Assembly: GCA_009917445.1 (NCBI GenBank)
Contig: QZEE01000010.1
Coordinates: forward strand, 1-64,000
Reading direction: 5' to 3'
From: a bacterium D16-76
Lineage (GTDB): Bacteria > Bacillota > Clostridia > Oscillospirales > Acutalibacteraceae
Length of the DNA stretch: 64,000 nucleotides
Shown here in pieces: positions 39,195 through 47,472 of this stretch. The notes under the pieces are model-generated. The model made no database searches. It saw only the letters and a program-made list of their open reading frames with translations, and was not told the DNA's origin. A program made the translations under genes and the position numbers. Position 1 is the stretch's first letter; every line of letters begins with the position of its first letter.

Positions 39195-41573
39195 GGTGGG
39201 TCCTCCTTCTTTTGTTTCATTTATGGTTAAGGTTTCGGGCTGGCTTGGGGCAGATGGCTGGTCGGGCCTGCGGCCCTTATCTTGGAAAAAGCGCAGGCGC
39301 AGGGCGTTGGCCACAACGCATACCGAGCTCAGGCTCATGGCCGCCGAGCCCAGCATGGGGCTTAGCTTGATGGCCAACAGGGGCCACAGCGCCCCCGCCG
39401 CCACCGGTATGCCCAGGACGTTGTAAAAGAACGCCCAGAACAGGTTCATGCGGATATTGCGGATGACAGAGCGGCTTAGCTCAATGGCGGTGCACACGTC
39501 TTCCAGGGAGTTTTTCATCAGCACCACGTCCGCCGAATCAATAGCAATATCGGTGCCCGCGCCAATGGCTATGCCGATGTCGGCCCTGGTAAGGGCGGGG
39601 GCGTCGTTTATGCCGTCGCCTACCATGGCCACCCGGCGGTTTTCCCCTTGCAGGCGGCGTATGACCGCCTCTTTTTCGGCGGGCAGCACGTCGGAGACCG
39701 CCTCTTCTATGCCGGCCTGCTGGCGTATGGCTTCGGCGGTCTGCTTGTTGTCGCCGGTGAGCATGACCACCTTTAGGCCCATTTTACGCATACGCCTTAC
39801 AGCGTGCAGGCTGGATTCCCGAAGGGAATCGGCCACCGCGATAATGCCCGCCAGCTGCCCGCCCTGCACAAAGAACAGCGGCGTTTTGCCCTGCTTGGCT
39901 AGGGCTTCGCCCTGGGATTGGGCGACGTGGGTGTCCAGGCCGCTTTCGGCTAAAAAGGCCAGGTTGCCGGCCAGGCACAGCTGCCCGTTGATTTGCGCCT
40001 GCACGCCCCGGCCGGCTGTGGCTGTAAAGTCCTGGGCCCGCAGGGGCGTGATGGATTGGGCCTTGGCATAGTCGGTGACAGCCTGGGCCAAGGGGTGCTC
40101 GCTGCCGGCCTCTAAAGCAGCGGCCAGGGCCAGGAAACCCGTTTGGGAGAGCCCGGGGGCAAGCACCTGCACGTCGGTGACAACGGGCTTGCCGCTGGTA
40201 AGGGTGCCGGTTTTGTCCAGCACCACCGTGTCTACGCGGTGTAGGTTTTCCAAGCTTTCGGCAGACTTGACCAGGATGCCGTACTCGGCTGCCTTGCCGG
40301 TGCCCACCATAATGGCCACCGGGGTGGCAAGGCCCAGGGCGCAGGGGCAGGAGATCACCAAAACGGCAATGGCGCAGGAAAGGGAGAACTCGAAGCTGTG
40401 GCCGGTGGCAAGCCACAGCACCGCGGTGAGCAGGGCAATGCCCATAACCACCGGCACAAACACGCCGCTGATCTTATCGGCCAGCCGGGCAATGGGGGCC
40501 TTGGTGCTGCCGGCCTCGTCTACCAGGCGGATGATCTGGGCCAGGGTAGTGTCGTCCCCCACCTTGGAGGCCTGGAAGCGGAAGGAGCCGTTTTTGTTGA
40601 TGGTGGCGGAAAGCACCGGGTCCCCGGGTCCCCGCTCTATGGGCAGGCTCTCGCCGGTAATGGCCGACTGGTCCACGTAACCCCGGCCCTCGGTAACAAC
40701 GCCGTCTACGGGCAGGCTTTCGCCGGGGCGTATGACGACGATGTCCCCTGCCTGCACCTGCTGGGCGGGTATGGTGGTTTCCTCCCCATTTCGTAGGACC
40801 GTGGCGGTTTTGGGGGCTAAGTCTATAAGCTTGTCAAGAGCCCCGCTGGTCTTGGCCTTTGAGCGGCTTTCCAGGTACTTGCCCACGGTCACCAAGGTGA
40901 CGATCATGGCGCTGGACTCAAAATACAGGTCGTGGGCATACTGGTGGACCAGGGCCATATCGCCATGGCCAAAGCCCCAGGCCATGCGGTACAGGGCAAA
41001 GATGCCGTACAGCAGGGACGCCCCCGAGCCCACCGCCACCAGGGAGTCCATATTGGGCATGCGCTTAAAAAGGGCCCGCAGGCCGGCGGTGTAGAACTTC
41101 CGGTTGAGGATGAGGATAGGGATGGTGATAAGCAGCTGGGTCAGGGCGGAGATCAAAGCGTTTTCCATGCCCGTCAGGAAAGCGGGCACAGGCAGGCCCA
41201 TCATGGCGCCCATGGCCACGTACATCAGCGGCGCCAACAGGATGAGGGAGAGGATAAGGCGCTTTTTCATGGCGGCCTGTTCGTCCCCGGCGTCTTTCTG
41301 GCGTTTTTTCCATTGGGATTCAAAGTCCCGCCCCCCAGGGGCCGGCCCGGCGGCGGGGGCGCTTAAGGGCTCGGCCCCATAGCCGATTTCCGACACGGCG
41401 GCGCACAGCTGGCCGGGGCTTACGGCGCTGCTGTCGTAGGTGACGGTCATTTGGTTTGCCAGCAGGCTCACATCCACCTCCTGCACACCGGGCACCTTCT
41501 GCACCCGGCGGGAGACGTTGGCCTGGCAGGCGGCGCAGGTCATGCCGGTAACGTGAAATTTCTCGGTAGTCAT
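38979..41573 (-). CDS. copA: Copper-exporting P1B ATPase with fused CopZ-like chaperone (864 aa)
   Basis: Pumps Cu(I) out of the cell. Order: N-terminal metal-binding domain with MTCAAC (Cys13, Cys16); membrane helices; actuator loop 'DQSAITGESLPIE'; the metal-site helix with CPC ('VISCPCALGLATPV'); phosphorylation site DKTGTLT; 'SEHPLAQAV'; 'MLTGDNKQTA'; 'VGDGINDAPAL'. After the last helices, a ~35-residue linker leads to a second metal-binding domain with MMCAHC, which looks like a complete CopZ. The linker codes for a perfect ribosome site and ATG (39194), so free CopZ may also be made. It follows csoR by 12 bases. Confidence 0.96.
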   Translation of the reverse strand: MTTEKFHVTGMTCAACQANVSRRVQKVPGVQEVDVSLLANQMTVTYDSSAVSPGQLCAAVSEIGYGAEPLSAPAAGPAPGGRDFESQWKKRQKDAGDEQAAMKKRLILSLILLAPLMYVAMGAMMGLPVPAFLTGMENALISALTQLLITIPILILNRKFYTAGLRALFKRMPNMDSLVAVGSGASLLYGIFALYRMAWGFGHGDMALVHQYAHDLYFESSAMIVTLVTVGKYLESRSKAKTSGALDKLIDLAPKTATVLRNGEETTIPAQQVQAGDIVVIRPGESLPVDGVVTEGRGYVDQSAITGESLPIERGPGDPVLSATINKNGSFRFQASKVGDDTTLAQIIRLVDEAGSTKAPIARLADKISGVFVPVVMGIALLTAVLWLATGHSFEFSLSCAIAVLVISCPCALGLATPVAIMVGTGKAAEYGILVKSAESLENLHRVDTVVLDKTGTLTSGKPVVTDVQVLAPGLSQTGFLALAAALEAGSEHPLAQAVTDYAKAQSITPLRAQDFTATAGRGVQAQINGQLCLAGNLAFLAESGLDTHVAQSQGEALAKQGKTPLFFVQGGQLAGIIAVADSLRESSLHAVRRMRKMGLKVVMLTGDNKQTAEAIRQQAGIEEAVSDVLPAEKEAVIRRLQGENRRVAMVGDGINDAPALTRADIGIAIGAGTDIAIDSADVVLMKNSLEDVCTAIELSRSVIRNIRMNLFWAFFYNVLGIPVAAGALWPLLAIKLSPMLGSAAMSLSSVCVVANALRLRFFQDKGRRPDQPSAPSQPETLTINETKEGGPTMKKALTVEGMMCAHCQAHVKKALEGVPGVAAATVDLDAKLATVELAQDVADEALAAAVKEAGYEPVGCKAL

Positions 41574-41585
41574 GGTGTTCCCCCT

Positions 41586-41894
41586 TTACTTTAATTTTTT
41601 AATAAGCCCCAGGGCTTCGTCCAGTATGCCGGTGTCGCCGGCCCGGACGCCTTCGGCTACGCAGGTCTCCATATGCTCCTGCAGCACCAGGTAGCCAAAG
41701 CTTTGCAGGGCGCTTTCGGCAGCAGCCACTTGGGTGAGGATGTCGCCGCAGTAGCGGTTTTCCTCCAACATTTTGGCAATGCCGCCCAGCTGGCCGGTAA
41801 TGCGGCTAAGGCGGTTTTGCAGCTGGCGCAGGGTCTCGGGGCTGCGGGGGGTAGATTTATACCGGCAGCAGCAGCTATCAGGGGTTTCTGGCAT
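41586..41894 (-). CDS. csoR: CsoR-family copper-sensing repressor (102 aa)
   Basis: All-helical metal sensor that leaves DNA when Cu(I) binds. The ligand triad of CsoR is present as Cys49 ('NRYCGDI'), His74 and Cys78 ('LQEHMETC'), and the pattern 'RLSRITGQLGGIAKML' is typical. An N-terminal 'SCCC' is an extra cysteine cluster. GAGGTG precedes ATG 41894. It is the first gene of a two-gene operon with copA, behind two copies of an inverted operator. Confidence 0.94.
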   Translation of the reverse strand: MPETPDSCCCRYKSTPRSPETLRQLQNRLSRITGQLGGIAKMLEENRYCGDILTQVAAAESALQSFGYLVLQEHMETCVAEGVRAGDTGILDEALGLIKKLK

Positions 41895-41930
41895 AGGGGC
41901 ACCTCTTTTCTATAAGGGATGAGAACATTA

Positions 41931-41988
41931 TACCCTATAGGGGTATATGCTATGCTCCTATTATATACCCCCATAGGGTATTTTGCAA
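41931..41988 (-). promoter_or_regulatory. csoR-copA promoter with two inverted operator copies
   Basis: Reverse-strand promoter: -35 TTGCAA (41988-41983), a 17-base spacer, -10 TATAAT (41965-41960). The 17-base element TATACCCCCATAGGGTA (41964-41980) fills the spacer, and TACCCTATAGGGGTATA (41931-41947), its reverse complement with one change, covers the start of the transcript. The ACCC...GGGT dyad matches the pattern of CsoR sites. Confidence 0.85.
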
Positions 41989-42064
41989 GGGGTTTTAAAA
42001 AATTTTTTTCCGGACGCCAGGTGGCGCGGCGGGCTGGGCGGGCTAGAAATTCACGGAAACCCCC

Positions 42065-42093
42065 TTGCGGGCTGGGGGAAGCTGTGGTATGAT
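42065..42093 (+). promoter_or_regulatory. Promoter of the Na/Pi cotransporter gene
   Basis: -35 TTGCGG (42065-42070), a 17-base spacer, -10 TATGAT (42088-42093), leaving a 70-base leader. It is divergent from csoR, 77 bases from that promoter. Confidence 0.65.
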
Positions 42094-42167
42094 TATTCTG
42101 TTGAAGTGTGTAAAAAAGGAAGCGCATACCGTGGAAACGGTAAAAAATGGTATTCGGAGGATGCTGT

Positions 42168-43934
42168 ATGGACGTTTTTTCGCTCTTTACCCTGTTAGGC
42201 GGGCTGGCCTTTTTCCTGTACGGTATGCACGTCATGTCCTCGGGCCTGGAAAGGATGGTGGGCGGCAAGCTGGAACAGGTGCTGAAATCCATGACATCCA
42301 GCAAATGGAAGGGGCTGCTTTTAGGCGCGGTGATTACCATTGCCATCCAGTCCTCCTCGGCTATGACGGTGATGCTGGTGGGCCTGGTAAACTCGGGCAT
42401 TATGCAGCTGAGCCAGACCGTGGGCATTATCATGGGTTCCAACGTGGGCACCACCTTGACGGCCTGGATTTTAAGCGCCGCAGGCATTGAAAGCAGCAAT
42501 TTCTTTATGCGGCTTTTAAAGCCGGAATCCTTCTCGCCCCTGGTGGCCCTTTTGGGCGTGCTGCTGATTATGGGGGCAAAGGGAGACAAAAAGAAAAACG
42601 CGGGTACGATTTTAGTGGGCTTTTCCGTGCTGATGACCGGCATGAGCTTTATGAGCCAATCGGTGAGCCCCCTGGCGGATATGCCGGTCTTCCAGGATAT
42701 CCTGGTGATGTTCCAGAACCCCCTGGCGGGCATCCTGCTGGGCGCGGTGGTCACAGGGGTCATACAGAGCTCGGCGGCGTCTGTGGGCATTTTGCAGTCC
42801 CTTTCTTTAACAGGCAGCATTACCTTTGGCATGGCCATCCCCATTATTATGGGGCAAAACATTGGTACCTGTGTAACCTCCCTGATTTCCAGCATTGGCA
42901 CCAACAAAAACGCCAAGAGGGTCACGGCGGTGCACATCTATTTCAACGTGCTGGGCACGGTAATCTGCCTTTCCGGCTTTTACCTGCTCAACGCCTTTAT
43001 CCACTTTGATTTTACGGACTCTCCCATTACCGCCCTGGGCATCGCGGTGGTGCACAGCCTGTTCAACCTGTTTACCACCATCATCCTGCTGCCCTTCTCT
43101 AAGCAGCTGGAAAAGCTGGCCAAGCTGACCATACGGGAAAAGAGCACAAAAGAAGAGCTGCTGGACGAACGCCTGCTGCTCTCGCCGGGGTTTGCTGTGG
43201 CCGAGTGCCGGAAGCTGGCGGTGCACATGGCCAAGGCCGCCCAGGTCTCTATGGCCGAGGCCATTAAGCTTTTGCGGGGCTATAACGAGCAGATGGCCGA
43301 CTACATCGCCCAGGAGGAAGGGCAGATCGACCTGTACGAAGACAAGCTGGGCACCTTCCTGGTAAAGCTCAGCAGCAAAGAGCTGTCCCGGCAGGACAGC
43401 AACGATGTATCCCAGCTGCTGCACGCCATTGGCGACTTTGAGCGCATAGGCGACCACGCGGTGAACATTTTGCGGGCGGCAAAGGAGATACACGAAAAAG
43501 AGCTGCATTTTTCCCAAAAGGCCCAGGAGGAATTGGAGGTCATCACCCGGGCTATCCTGCGCATTATGGATTTGACGGTGGAAGCCTTTGAAACAAACGA
43601 CGCGGCCCTGGCCGCCAAGGTAGAGCCCTTGGAGCAGGTCATAGACGGCTTGAAGCTGGAGCTGAAAAACCGGCACATACGCCGCCTGCAGGAAGGCCGC
43701 TGCACCATTGAGCTGGGCTTTGTGCTGACCGACCTTTTGACAAACTACGAGCGCGTCTCGGACCATTGCTCAAACGTTGCCGTTACGGTAATCCAGATCA
43801 AGGATTCCTCTTTGGACACCCACGGCTACTTAAACGAGGTGAAGACCGCCGGGGACCCCGACTTCACCCAGGCCTTCGAGGCCTACTCCCTGGAATACCT
43901 GCTGCCCGAATCGCCGGCCCCGGCAGGGGATTGA
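42168..43934 (+). CDS. Na+/phosphate cotransporter with PhoU-like domain (588 aa)
   Basis: Membrane phosphate carrier of the NptA/PNaS type. The two inverted repeats each carry the hallmark QSS(S/A)A motif: 'AIQSSSAMTVMLVG' (near residue 62) and 'VIQSSAASVGILQS' (near 200); 'MGSNVGTTLTAW' and 'MGQNIGTCVTSL' follow each. After about eight helices, residues ~330-570 form two PhoU-like helical bundles ('LLHAIGDFERIGDHAVNILR', 'NYERVSDHCSNVAV'). CGGAGG precedes ATG 42168. A terminator follows. Confidence 0.95.
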   Translation: MDVFSLFTLLGGLAFFLYGMHVMSSGLERMVGGKLEQVLKSMTSSKWKGLLLGAVITIAIQSSSAMTVMLVGLVNSGIMQLSQTVGIIMGSNVGTTLTAWILSAAGIESSNFFMRLLKPESFSPLVALLGVLLIMGAKGDKKKNAGTILVGFSVLMTGMSFMSQSVSPLADMPVFQDILVMFQNPLAGILLGAVVTGVIQSSAASVGILQSLSLTGSITFGMAIPIIMGQNIGTCVTSLISSIGTNKNAKRVTAVHIYFNVLGTVICLSGFYLLNAFIHFDFTDSPITALGIAVVHSLFNLFTTIILLPFSKQLEKLAKLTIREKSTKEELLDERLLLSPGFAVAECRKLAVHMAKAAQVSMAEAIKLLRGYNEQMADYIAQEEGQIDLYEDKLGTFLVKLSSKELSRQDSNDVSQLLHAIGDFERIGDHAVNILRAAKEIHEKELHFSQKAQEELEVITRAILRIMDLTVEAFETNDAALAAKVEPLEQVIDGLKLELKNRHIRRLQEGRCTIELGFVLTDLLTNYERVSDHCSNVAVTVIQIKDSSLDTHGYLNEVKTAGDPDFTQAFEAYSLEYLLPESPAPAGD

Positions 43935-43950
43935 TTTTCATAAAAGAAAA

Positions 43951-43985
43951 GCCGCGCCCTTTTTACGGGGTGCGGCCTTTTTGTT
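43951..43985 (+). terminator. Terminator of the Na/Pi cotransporter gene
   Basis: GCCGCGCCC (43951-43959) pairs with GGGTGCGGC (43968-43976, one G-U), followed by CTTTTTGTTT. The A-rich left flank makes it usable in both directions. Confidence 0.85.
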
Positions 43986-43995
43986 TGCTTTTGTT

Positions 43996-44652
43996 TTAGG
44001 AGATTTTCCGGGCAGTCAACTGGCTCAAAGCCTGTTCCACTTCCTGGGCGGCGCTTTGCTCTTCCCGGTGCGTTTTCCGCTGCTGAAGCGATTTCTGGAC
44101 GGCGCCGATCATTTGGTACATCTTATCAAGCGTAGGGCAGCGGGAGATGTTGGCATGTAGGAAAAAATCGTTCCACTTGGAAATAGCCGGGTCAAGCCCT
44201 ATGGGCCCGGCCAGCGCGATCGGCTCAACGTCCCGCAGGTTGATGATGCTCATATTAAACTCGTTGACGCCGATGGTCTCGCGCATTTCCTCTTCGGTAA
44301 TCATGCCCATTTCCCTCATGGTGTCCAGGGCGTAAATCCGTTCCATAACCGAAAGCTGGCCGGAGAAATTGCGGCGCAGGAAAGCCCGGTTTTCTTCGGT
44401 ATCGCCCTTGCTGTCAGGCAGGTACAGCTGGGGCTGCTGGGCTTTCCAGGCGTAATAGTCGTCCATCAGCTGCTTTTTGGGGTCAGAAACCGCGTACTTG
44501 GTGCTGCCGTCCACGTTGCGCATGAGGTCCATAAAATTCAAGCCGGCCAGGCTGTCTAATTCAGCCGAGCGGTTAAAGCCCGGTTTGCCCGCAGAGGAAC
44601 ACAGGGAATATATATCCCACATGCTTTGGGATAGGAAGGACAGATCAAACAT
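43996..44652 (-). CDS. Hypothetical protein (218 aa)
   Basis: I do not recognise a family. The protein is soluble, without signal or membrane segments. It begins MFDLSFLSQSMWDIYSL, has an acidic/aromatic middle ('KKQLMDDYYAWKAQQPQLY', 'AFLRRNFSGQLSVMERIYAL'), a segment 'LRDVEPIALAGPIGLDPAIS', and a C-terminal helix rich in Gln, Glu and Arg that may be a coiled coil. AAAGGAG precedes ATG 44652, and a weak promoter (TTGGGC, 18 bases, TAAAAT; 44723-44694) lies upstream. It appears to be a single-gene unit. Confidence 0.7.
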   Translation of the reverse strand: MFDLSFLSQSMWDIYSLCSSAGKPGFNRSAELDSLAGLNFMDLMRNVDGSTKYAVSDPKKQLMDDYYAWKAQQPQLYLPDSKGDTEENRAFLRRNFSGQLSVMERIYALDTMREMGMITEEEMRETIGVNEFNMSIINLRDVEPIALAGPIGLDPAISKWNDFFLHANISRCPTLDKMYQMIGAVQKSLQQRKTHREEQSAAQEVEQALSQLTARKIS

Positions 44653-44742
44653 TTAACAAAAACTCCTTTGGCGCGATCCTCGCAAAAATTTTATCCTTAC
44701 CTGTACTATCGGCCCAAGCGTGGGAAAAATAAAGAAAAATAA

Positions 44743-44785
44743 CAAAAAAGAGGGAATGGCACCATCCAGGCACCATATCCCTCTT
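44743..44785 (-). terminator. Terminator downstream of ackA
   Basis: On the reverse strand, AGAGGGATATGGTGCC pairs with GGTGCCATTCCCTCT across a TGGAT loop (44785-44749, one mismatch), followed by TTTTTTGTTATTTTT. It lies beyond the repeat that follows ackA. Confidence 0.85.
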
Positions 44786-44800
44786 GCGTCCGTATCAGAA

Positions 44801-44857
44801 GTTTTCGGGTCAGCCCCTTTTCCAAAAGGGGCTGCGGGGTGTGGGGCAGGGCCCCAC
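44801..44857. repeat. Dispersed double-hairpin repeat, copy 10
   Basis: First hairpin AGCCCCTTTT-CC-AAAAGGGGCT (44812-44833), second GTGGGGC-AGG-GCCCCAC (44841-44857). It begins GTTTTCGGGTCA, the same words as copy 3 (13359-13370). It ends five bases before the ackA stop codon, so it lies in the ackA 3' untranslated region. Confidence 0.82.
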
Positions 44858-44861
44858 GGCC

Positions 44862-46070
44862 TTAAAGCCCCTCTACCAGCGCTTTCGTGTCGCGGGCGAT
44901 AACCAGCTCTTCGTTGGTGGGGATAACAAAGACCTTGATTTTGCTGTCAGGGGCGGAGATCTCGCCCTCTTTGCCGCGGGTCATTTCCTCGTTCTTCTGG
45001 GGGTCCAGCTTTACGCCGGCAAACTCCAGGGCTTTGCAGATCTCGGCGCGGTGGGCGGTCTGGTTCTCACCCACGCCGGCGGTGAAGACAATGGCGTCGC
45101 AGCCGCCCAAAGAGACCATGTAGCTGCCTATAAACTTGCTGACCTGGTATTCCAAAATATCCTGGGCCAGCTTAGCGCGCTCGTGGCCCTCGTTGCGGGC
45201 GGTGGTAACATCGCGGTCGTCGCTGGAAACGCCGGAAACGCCCAAAAGGCCGGACTTCTTATTGAGTACCTGGTCCATTTCGCCGGGGGTCAAGTGCTCC
45301 TTTTCCATAACAAAGGTGACCACCGAAGGGTCTAAAGAGCCGGAGCGGGTGCCCATCATAAAGCCGTCCAGGGGGGTAAGGCCCATGCTGGTGTCAATGC
45401 ACTTGCCGCCTTCTACGGCGGTGATGGAAGAGCCGTTGCCCAAATGGCAGGTGATGATCTTCAAATCCTGGATATCCTGGCCCATCAGCTGGGCGCAGCG
45501 GGCGCTGACATACCGGTGGGAGGTGCCGTGGGCGCCATAGCGGCGCACAGCGTACTTCTCATAATACTCATAGGGGATGGGGTATATGTAAGCCTTAGGG
45601 GGCATGGTGGCGTGGAAGGAGGTGTCAAAAACCACGGCCTCGGGCAGCTCCTTGCCGAAGAGGTCCCGGCAGGCGTTAATGCCCTGGACATGGGCCCCGT
45701 TGTGCAGGGGGGCCAGGGGGATGAGGCTCTTAATATCCTCAATGACTTTATCGGTCACCAGCTCGGACTTGCTGAAAATAGCGCCGCCCTGCACCACCCG
45801 GTGGCCAATAGCGGCAATCTCGTCCAGGCTCTTAATAACGCCGTACTCGGCGTCCAAAAGCGCGTCCTTCACCTGGGTGAAAGCGGCGGTGTGGTCCAGC
45901 ATGTTCACCTTTTTGTTCAGCTCCCGGCCGTCGGCGGTCTTATGGGTAAAGATGCCGCCGGGGATGCCGATGCGCTCGCAGTTGCCTTTGCAGAGCATCT
46001 CCTCGTTGTCCATGTCAATAAGCTGGTACTTGAGGGAGGAGCTGCCCGCGTTGATAACAAGAATTTTCAT
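44862..46070 (-). CDS. ackA: Acetate kinase (402 aa)
   Basis: Makes ATP from acetyl phosphate in fermentative acetate production, or the reverse. Family motifs: 'VINAGSSSLKYQLID' at the start, 'GHRVVQGG', 'FDTSFHATMPPKAYIYPIP', 'AHGTSHRYVS', 'CHLGNGSSITAVEGGK', 'TRSGSLDPS', 'FTAGVGENQTAHR'. ATG 46070 begins MKILVINAG after GAAAGAGAG; the in-frame extension upstream is leader. No pta neighbour is in the window. It is divergent from the tmcAL gene. Confidence 0.97.
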   Translation of the reverse strand: MKILVINAGSSSLKYQLIDMDNEEMLCKGNCERIGIPGGIFTHKTADGRELNKKVNMLDHTAAFTQVKDALLDAEYGVIKSLDEIAAIGHRVVQGGAIFSKSELVTDKVIEDIKSLIPLAPLHNGAHVQGINACRDLFGKELPEAVVFDTSFHATMPPKAYIYPIPYEYYEKYAVRRYGAHGTSHRYVSARCAQLMGQDIQDLKIITCHLGNGSSITAVEGGKCIDTSMGLTPLDGFMMGTRSGSLDPSVVTFVMEKEHLTPGEMDQVLNKKSGLLGVSGVSSDDRDVTTARNEGHERAKLAQDILEYQVSKFIGSYMVSLGGCDAIVFTAGVGENQTAHRAEICKALEFAGVKLDPQKNEEMTRGKEGEISAPDSKIKVFVIPTNEELVIARDTKALVEGL

Positions 46071-46139
46071 ACTCTCTCTTTCCTTTCTGCCGGGGCCGCC
46101 AGCTGGGCCCTGCCCCGCATATGTTTTTGAAACTGGGCC

Positions 46140-46222
46140 TTGCATAAGCACAGGCCGGTGCTGTACAATGGTTAAAGATAGCCGTACACCTTTATTTTAA
46201 TACACTTTCCCGTTGATTGCAA
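46140..46222. promoter_or_regulatory. Divergent, interlocked promoters of tmcAL and ackA
   Basis: Forward: -35 TTGCAT (46140-46145), 18-base spacer, -10 TACAAT (46164-46169). Reverse: -35 TTGCAA (46222-46217), 17-base spacer, -10 TAAAAT (46199-46194). The ackA -35 box overlaps the AAGGAG ribosome site of tmcAL (46221-46226), so the two genes may interfere or be balanced. Confidence 0.7.
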
Positions 46223-46237
46223 GGAGTTTCCCTAAAA

Positions 46238-47419
46238 ATGCCTGAGTTTTTAACGTTTTCCGCCGTTGTCTGCGAGCTTAACCCCCTCCACTTTGGCCAC
46301 CTGTCTTTGCTGGACGCCGCGCGCCGCCGGTCCGCCGGGGTGGTGTGCATTATGAGCGGCCATTTCGTCCAGCGCGGCGGGCCCGCCATTTTAGACAAAT
46401 GGGCCCGCACCCGCCTGGCTCTGGCAGCCGGTGCCGACCTGGTAGCCGAGCTGCCCCCGCCCTGGGCCTGCGCCGGCGCCGAGCGCTTTGCCCAGGGGGG
46501 CGTGGCCCTGGCAGGCAGCTTAGCCGGGGTGGGCCAGCTGTTCTTTGGCAGCGAAAAGGCCGACCCAGCGGCCATTACCCGGGCGGCCCGGGCACTGCTT
46601 TCCCCAGGGTTTTCCCAGGCCCTGGCCCGCCAGCCGGACACAGGCGCTTCCTTTGCCCGCCGCCGCCAGCAGGCCCTAGAAGGGCTTATAGGCGGGGACG
46701 CCGCCCTGCTGGGTTCCCCCAACGCGGCCTTGGGGGTCGAGTACACCAAGGCCATACTGGGCATGGGGCTGCCCTTGCGCCCTGTGCCCATCCCCCGCAC
46801 AGGCGCGGCCCATGACCGGCCCGCCGCCCCGGGTGAAACCCTTTCCGCCAGCCAGCTGCGGGGGAAAATCCTGGCCGGGGAAAGCCTTAGGGGTTTTGCG
46901 CCGGGGTTTACCTGCCAGGCCCTGGAAGAAGAGAAGCGTGCCGGACGGTGCCCCGCGTCCTTGGCCTATCTAGAGCGCCCCATCCTGGCCCGGCTGCGGG
47001 GCATGGCCCCGGAAGAGTTCGCGCGCTTGCCCGACATCAGCGAAGGGCTGGAAAACCGCCTGTACAAATACGCCCGCCAAGCCTGCTCATTAGAAGAGCT
47101 GTACGCGTTGGTGAAAACCAAGCGCTATACCCATGCCCGCATCCGCCGGCTGGTGATGGCGGCGTTTTTAGGCTTCACCGGGGATCTGCCCGCCCTGCCC
47201 CCTTACCTGCCCGTGCTGGGCATGACCGCCCGGGGCGCGGCCCTGTTAAAAGGCTGCTCGCTGCCGGTTGTCACCCGCCTGGCAGATGTATCCCGCCTCC
47301 CCCCCGCTTCCCAGGCCCTTTACAGCCTGTGCGCCCGGGCAGACGACCTGTATGCCCTTTCGGCCCCGTCCCCCCAGCCCTGCGGGCGCGGCCAAAGGGA
47401 AAAGGTTATAAAGATGTGA
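46238..47419 (+). CDS. tmcAL: tRNA(Met) cytidine acetate ligase, TmcAL/YlbM type (393 aa)
   Basis: Uses acetate and ATP to make N4-acetylcytidine at the wobble base of elongator tRNA-Met. The nucleotidyltransferase-like N-terminus reads 'VCELNPLHFGHLSLLDAA', a variant of the family's EYNPFHNGH. It is followed by 'IMSGHFVQRGGPAILDKWAR', 'GADLVAELP' and 'GVEYTKAILGM'; the C-terminal part has 'ISEGLENRLYKYA' and 'TKRYTHARIRRL'. ATG 46238 is preferred, although AAGGAG is 11 bases away; an in-frame TTG at 46217 is too close to any site. Acetate links it to the divergent ackA. Confidence 0.85.
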   Translation: MPEFLTFSAVVCELNPLHFGHLSLLDAARRRSAGVVCIMSGHFVQRGGPAILDKWARTRLALAAGADLVAELPPPWACAGAERFAQGGVALAGSLAGVGQLFFGSEKADPAAITRAARALLSPGFSQALARQPDTGASFARRRQQALEGLIGGDAALLGSPNAALGVEYTKAILGMGLPLRPVPIPRTGAAHDRPAAPGETLSASQLRGKILAGESLRGFAPGFTCQALEEEKRAGRCPASLAYLERPILARLRGMAPEEFARLPDISEGLENRLYKYARQACSLEELYALVKTKRYTHARIRRLVMAAFLGFTGDLPALPPYLPVLGMTARGAALLKGCSLPVVTRLADVSRLPPASQALYSLCARADDLYALSAPSPQPCGRGQREKVIKM

Positions 47420-47440
47420 AAAGGCCCCGCCCAGGGGCCT
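47418..47440 (-). terminator. Terminator of the amidohydrolase gene
   Basis: On the reverse strand AGGCCCC-TGGGC-GGGGCCT (47440-47422) followed by TTTTC. It overlaps the last base pairs of the convergent tmcAL. Confidence 0.65.
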
Positions 47441-47472
47441 CCCCCCGCGCAGGGCCGTGCTTCCTTATTCCT

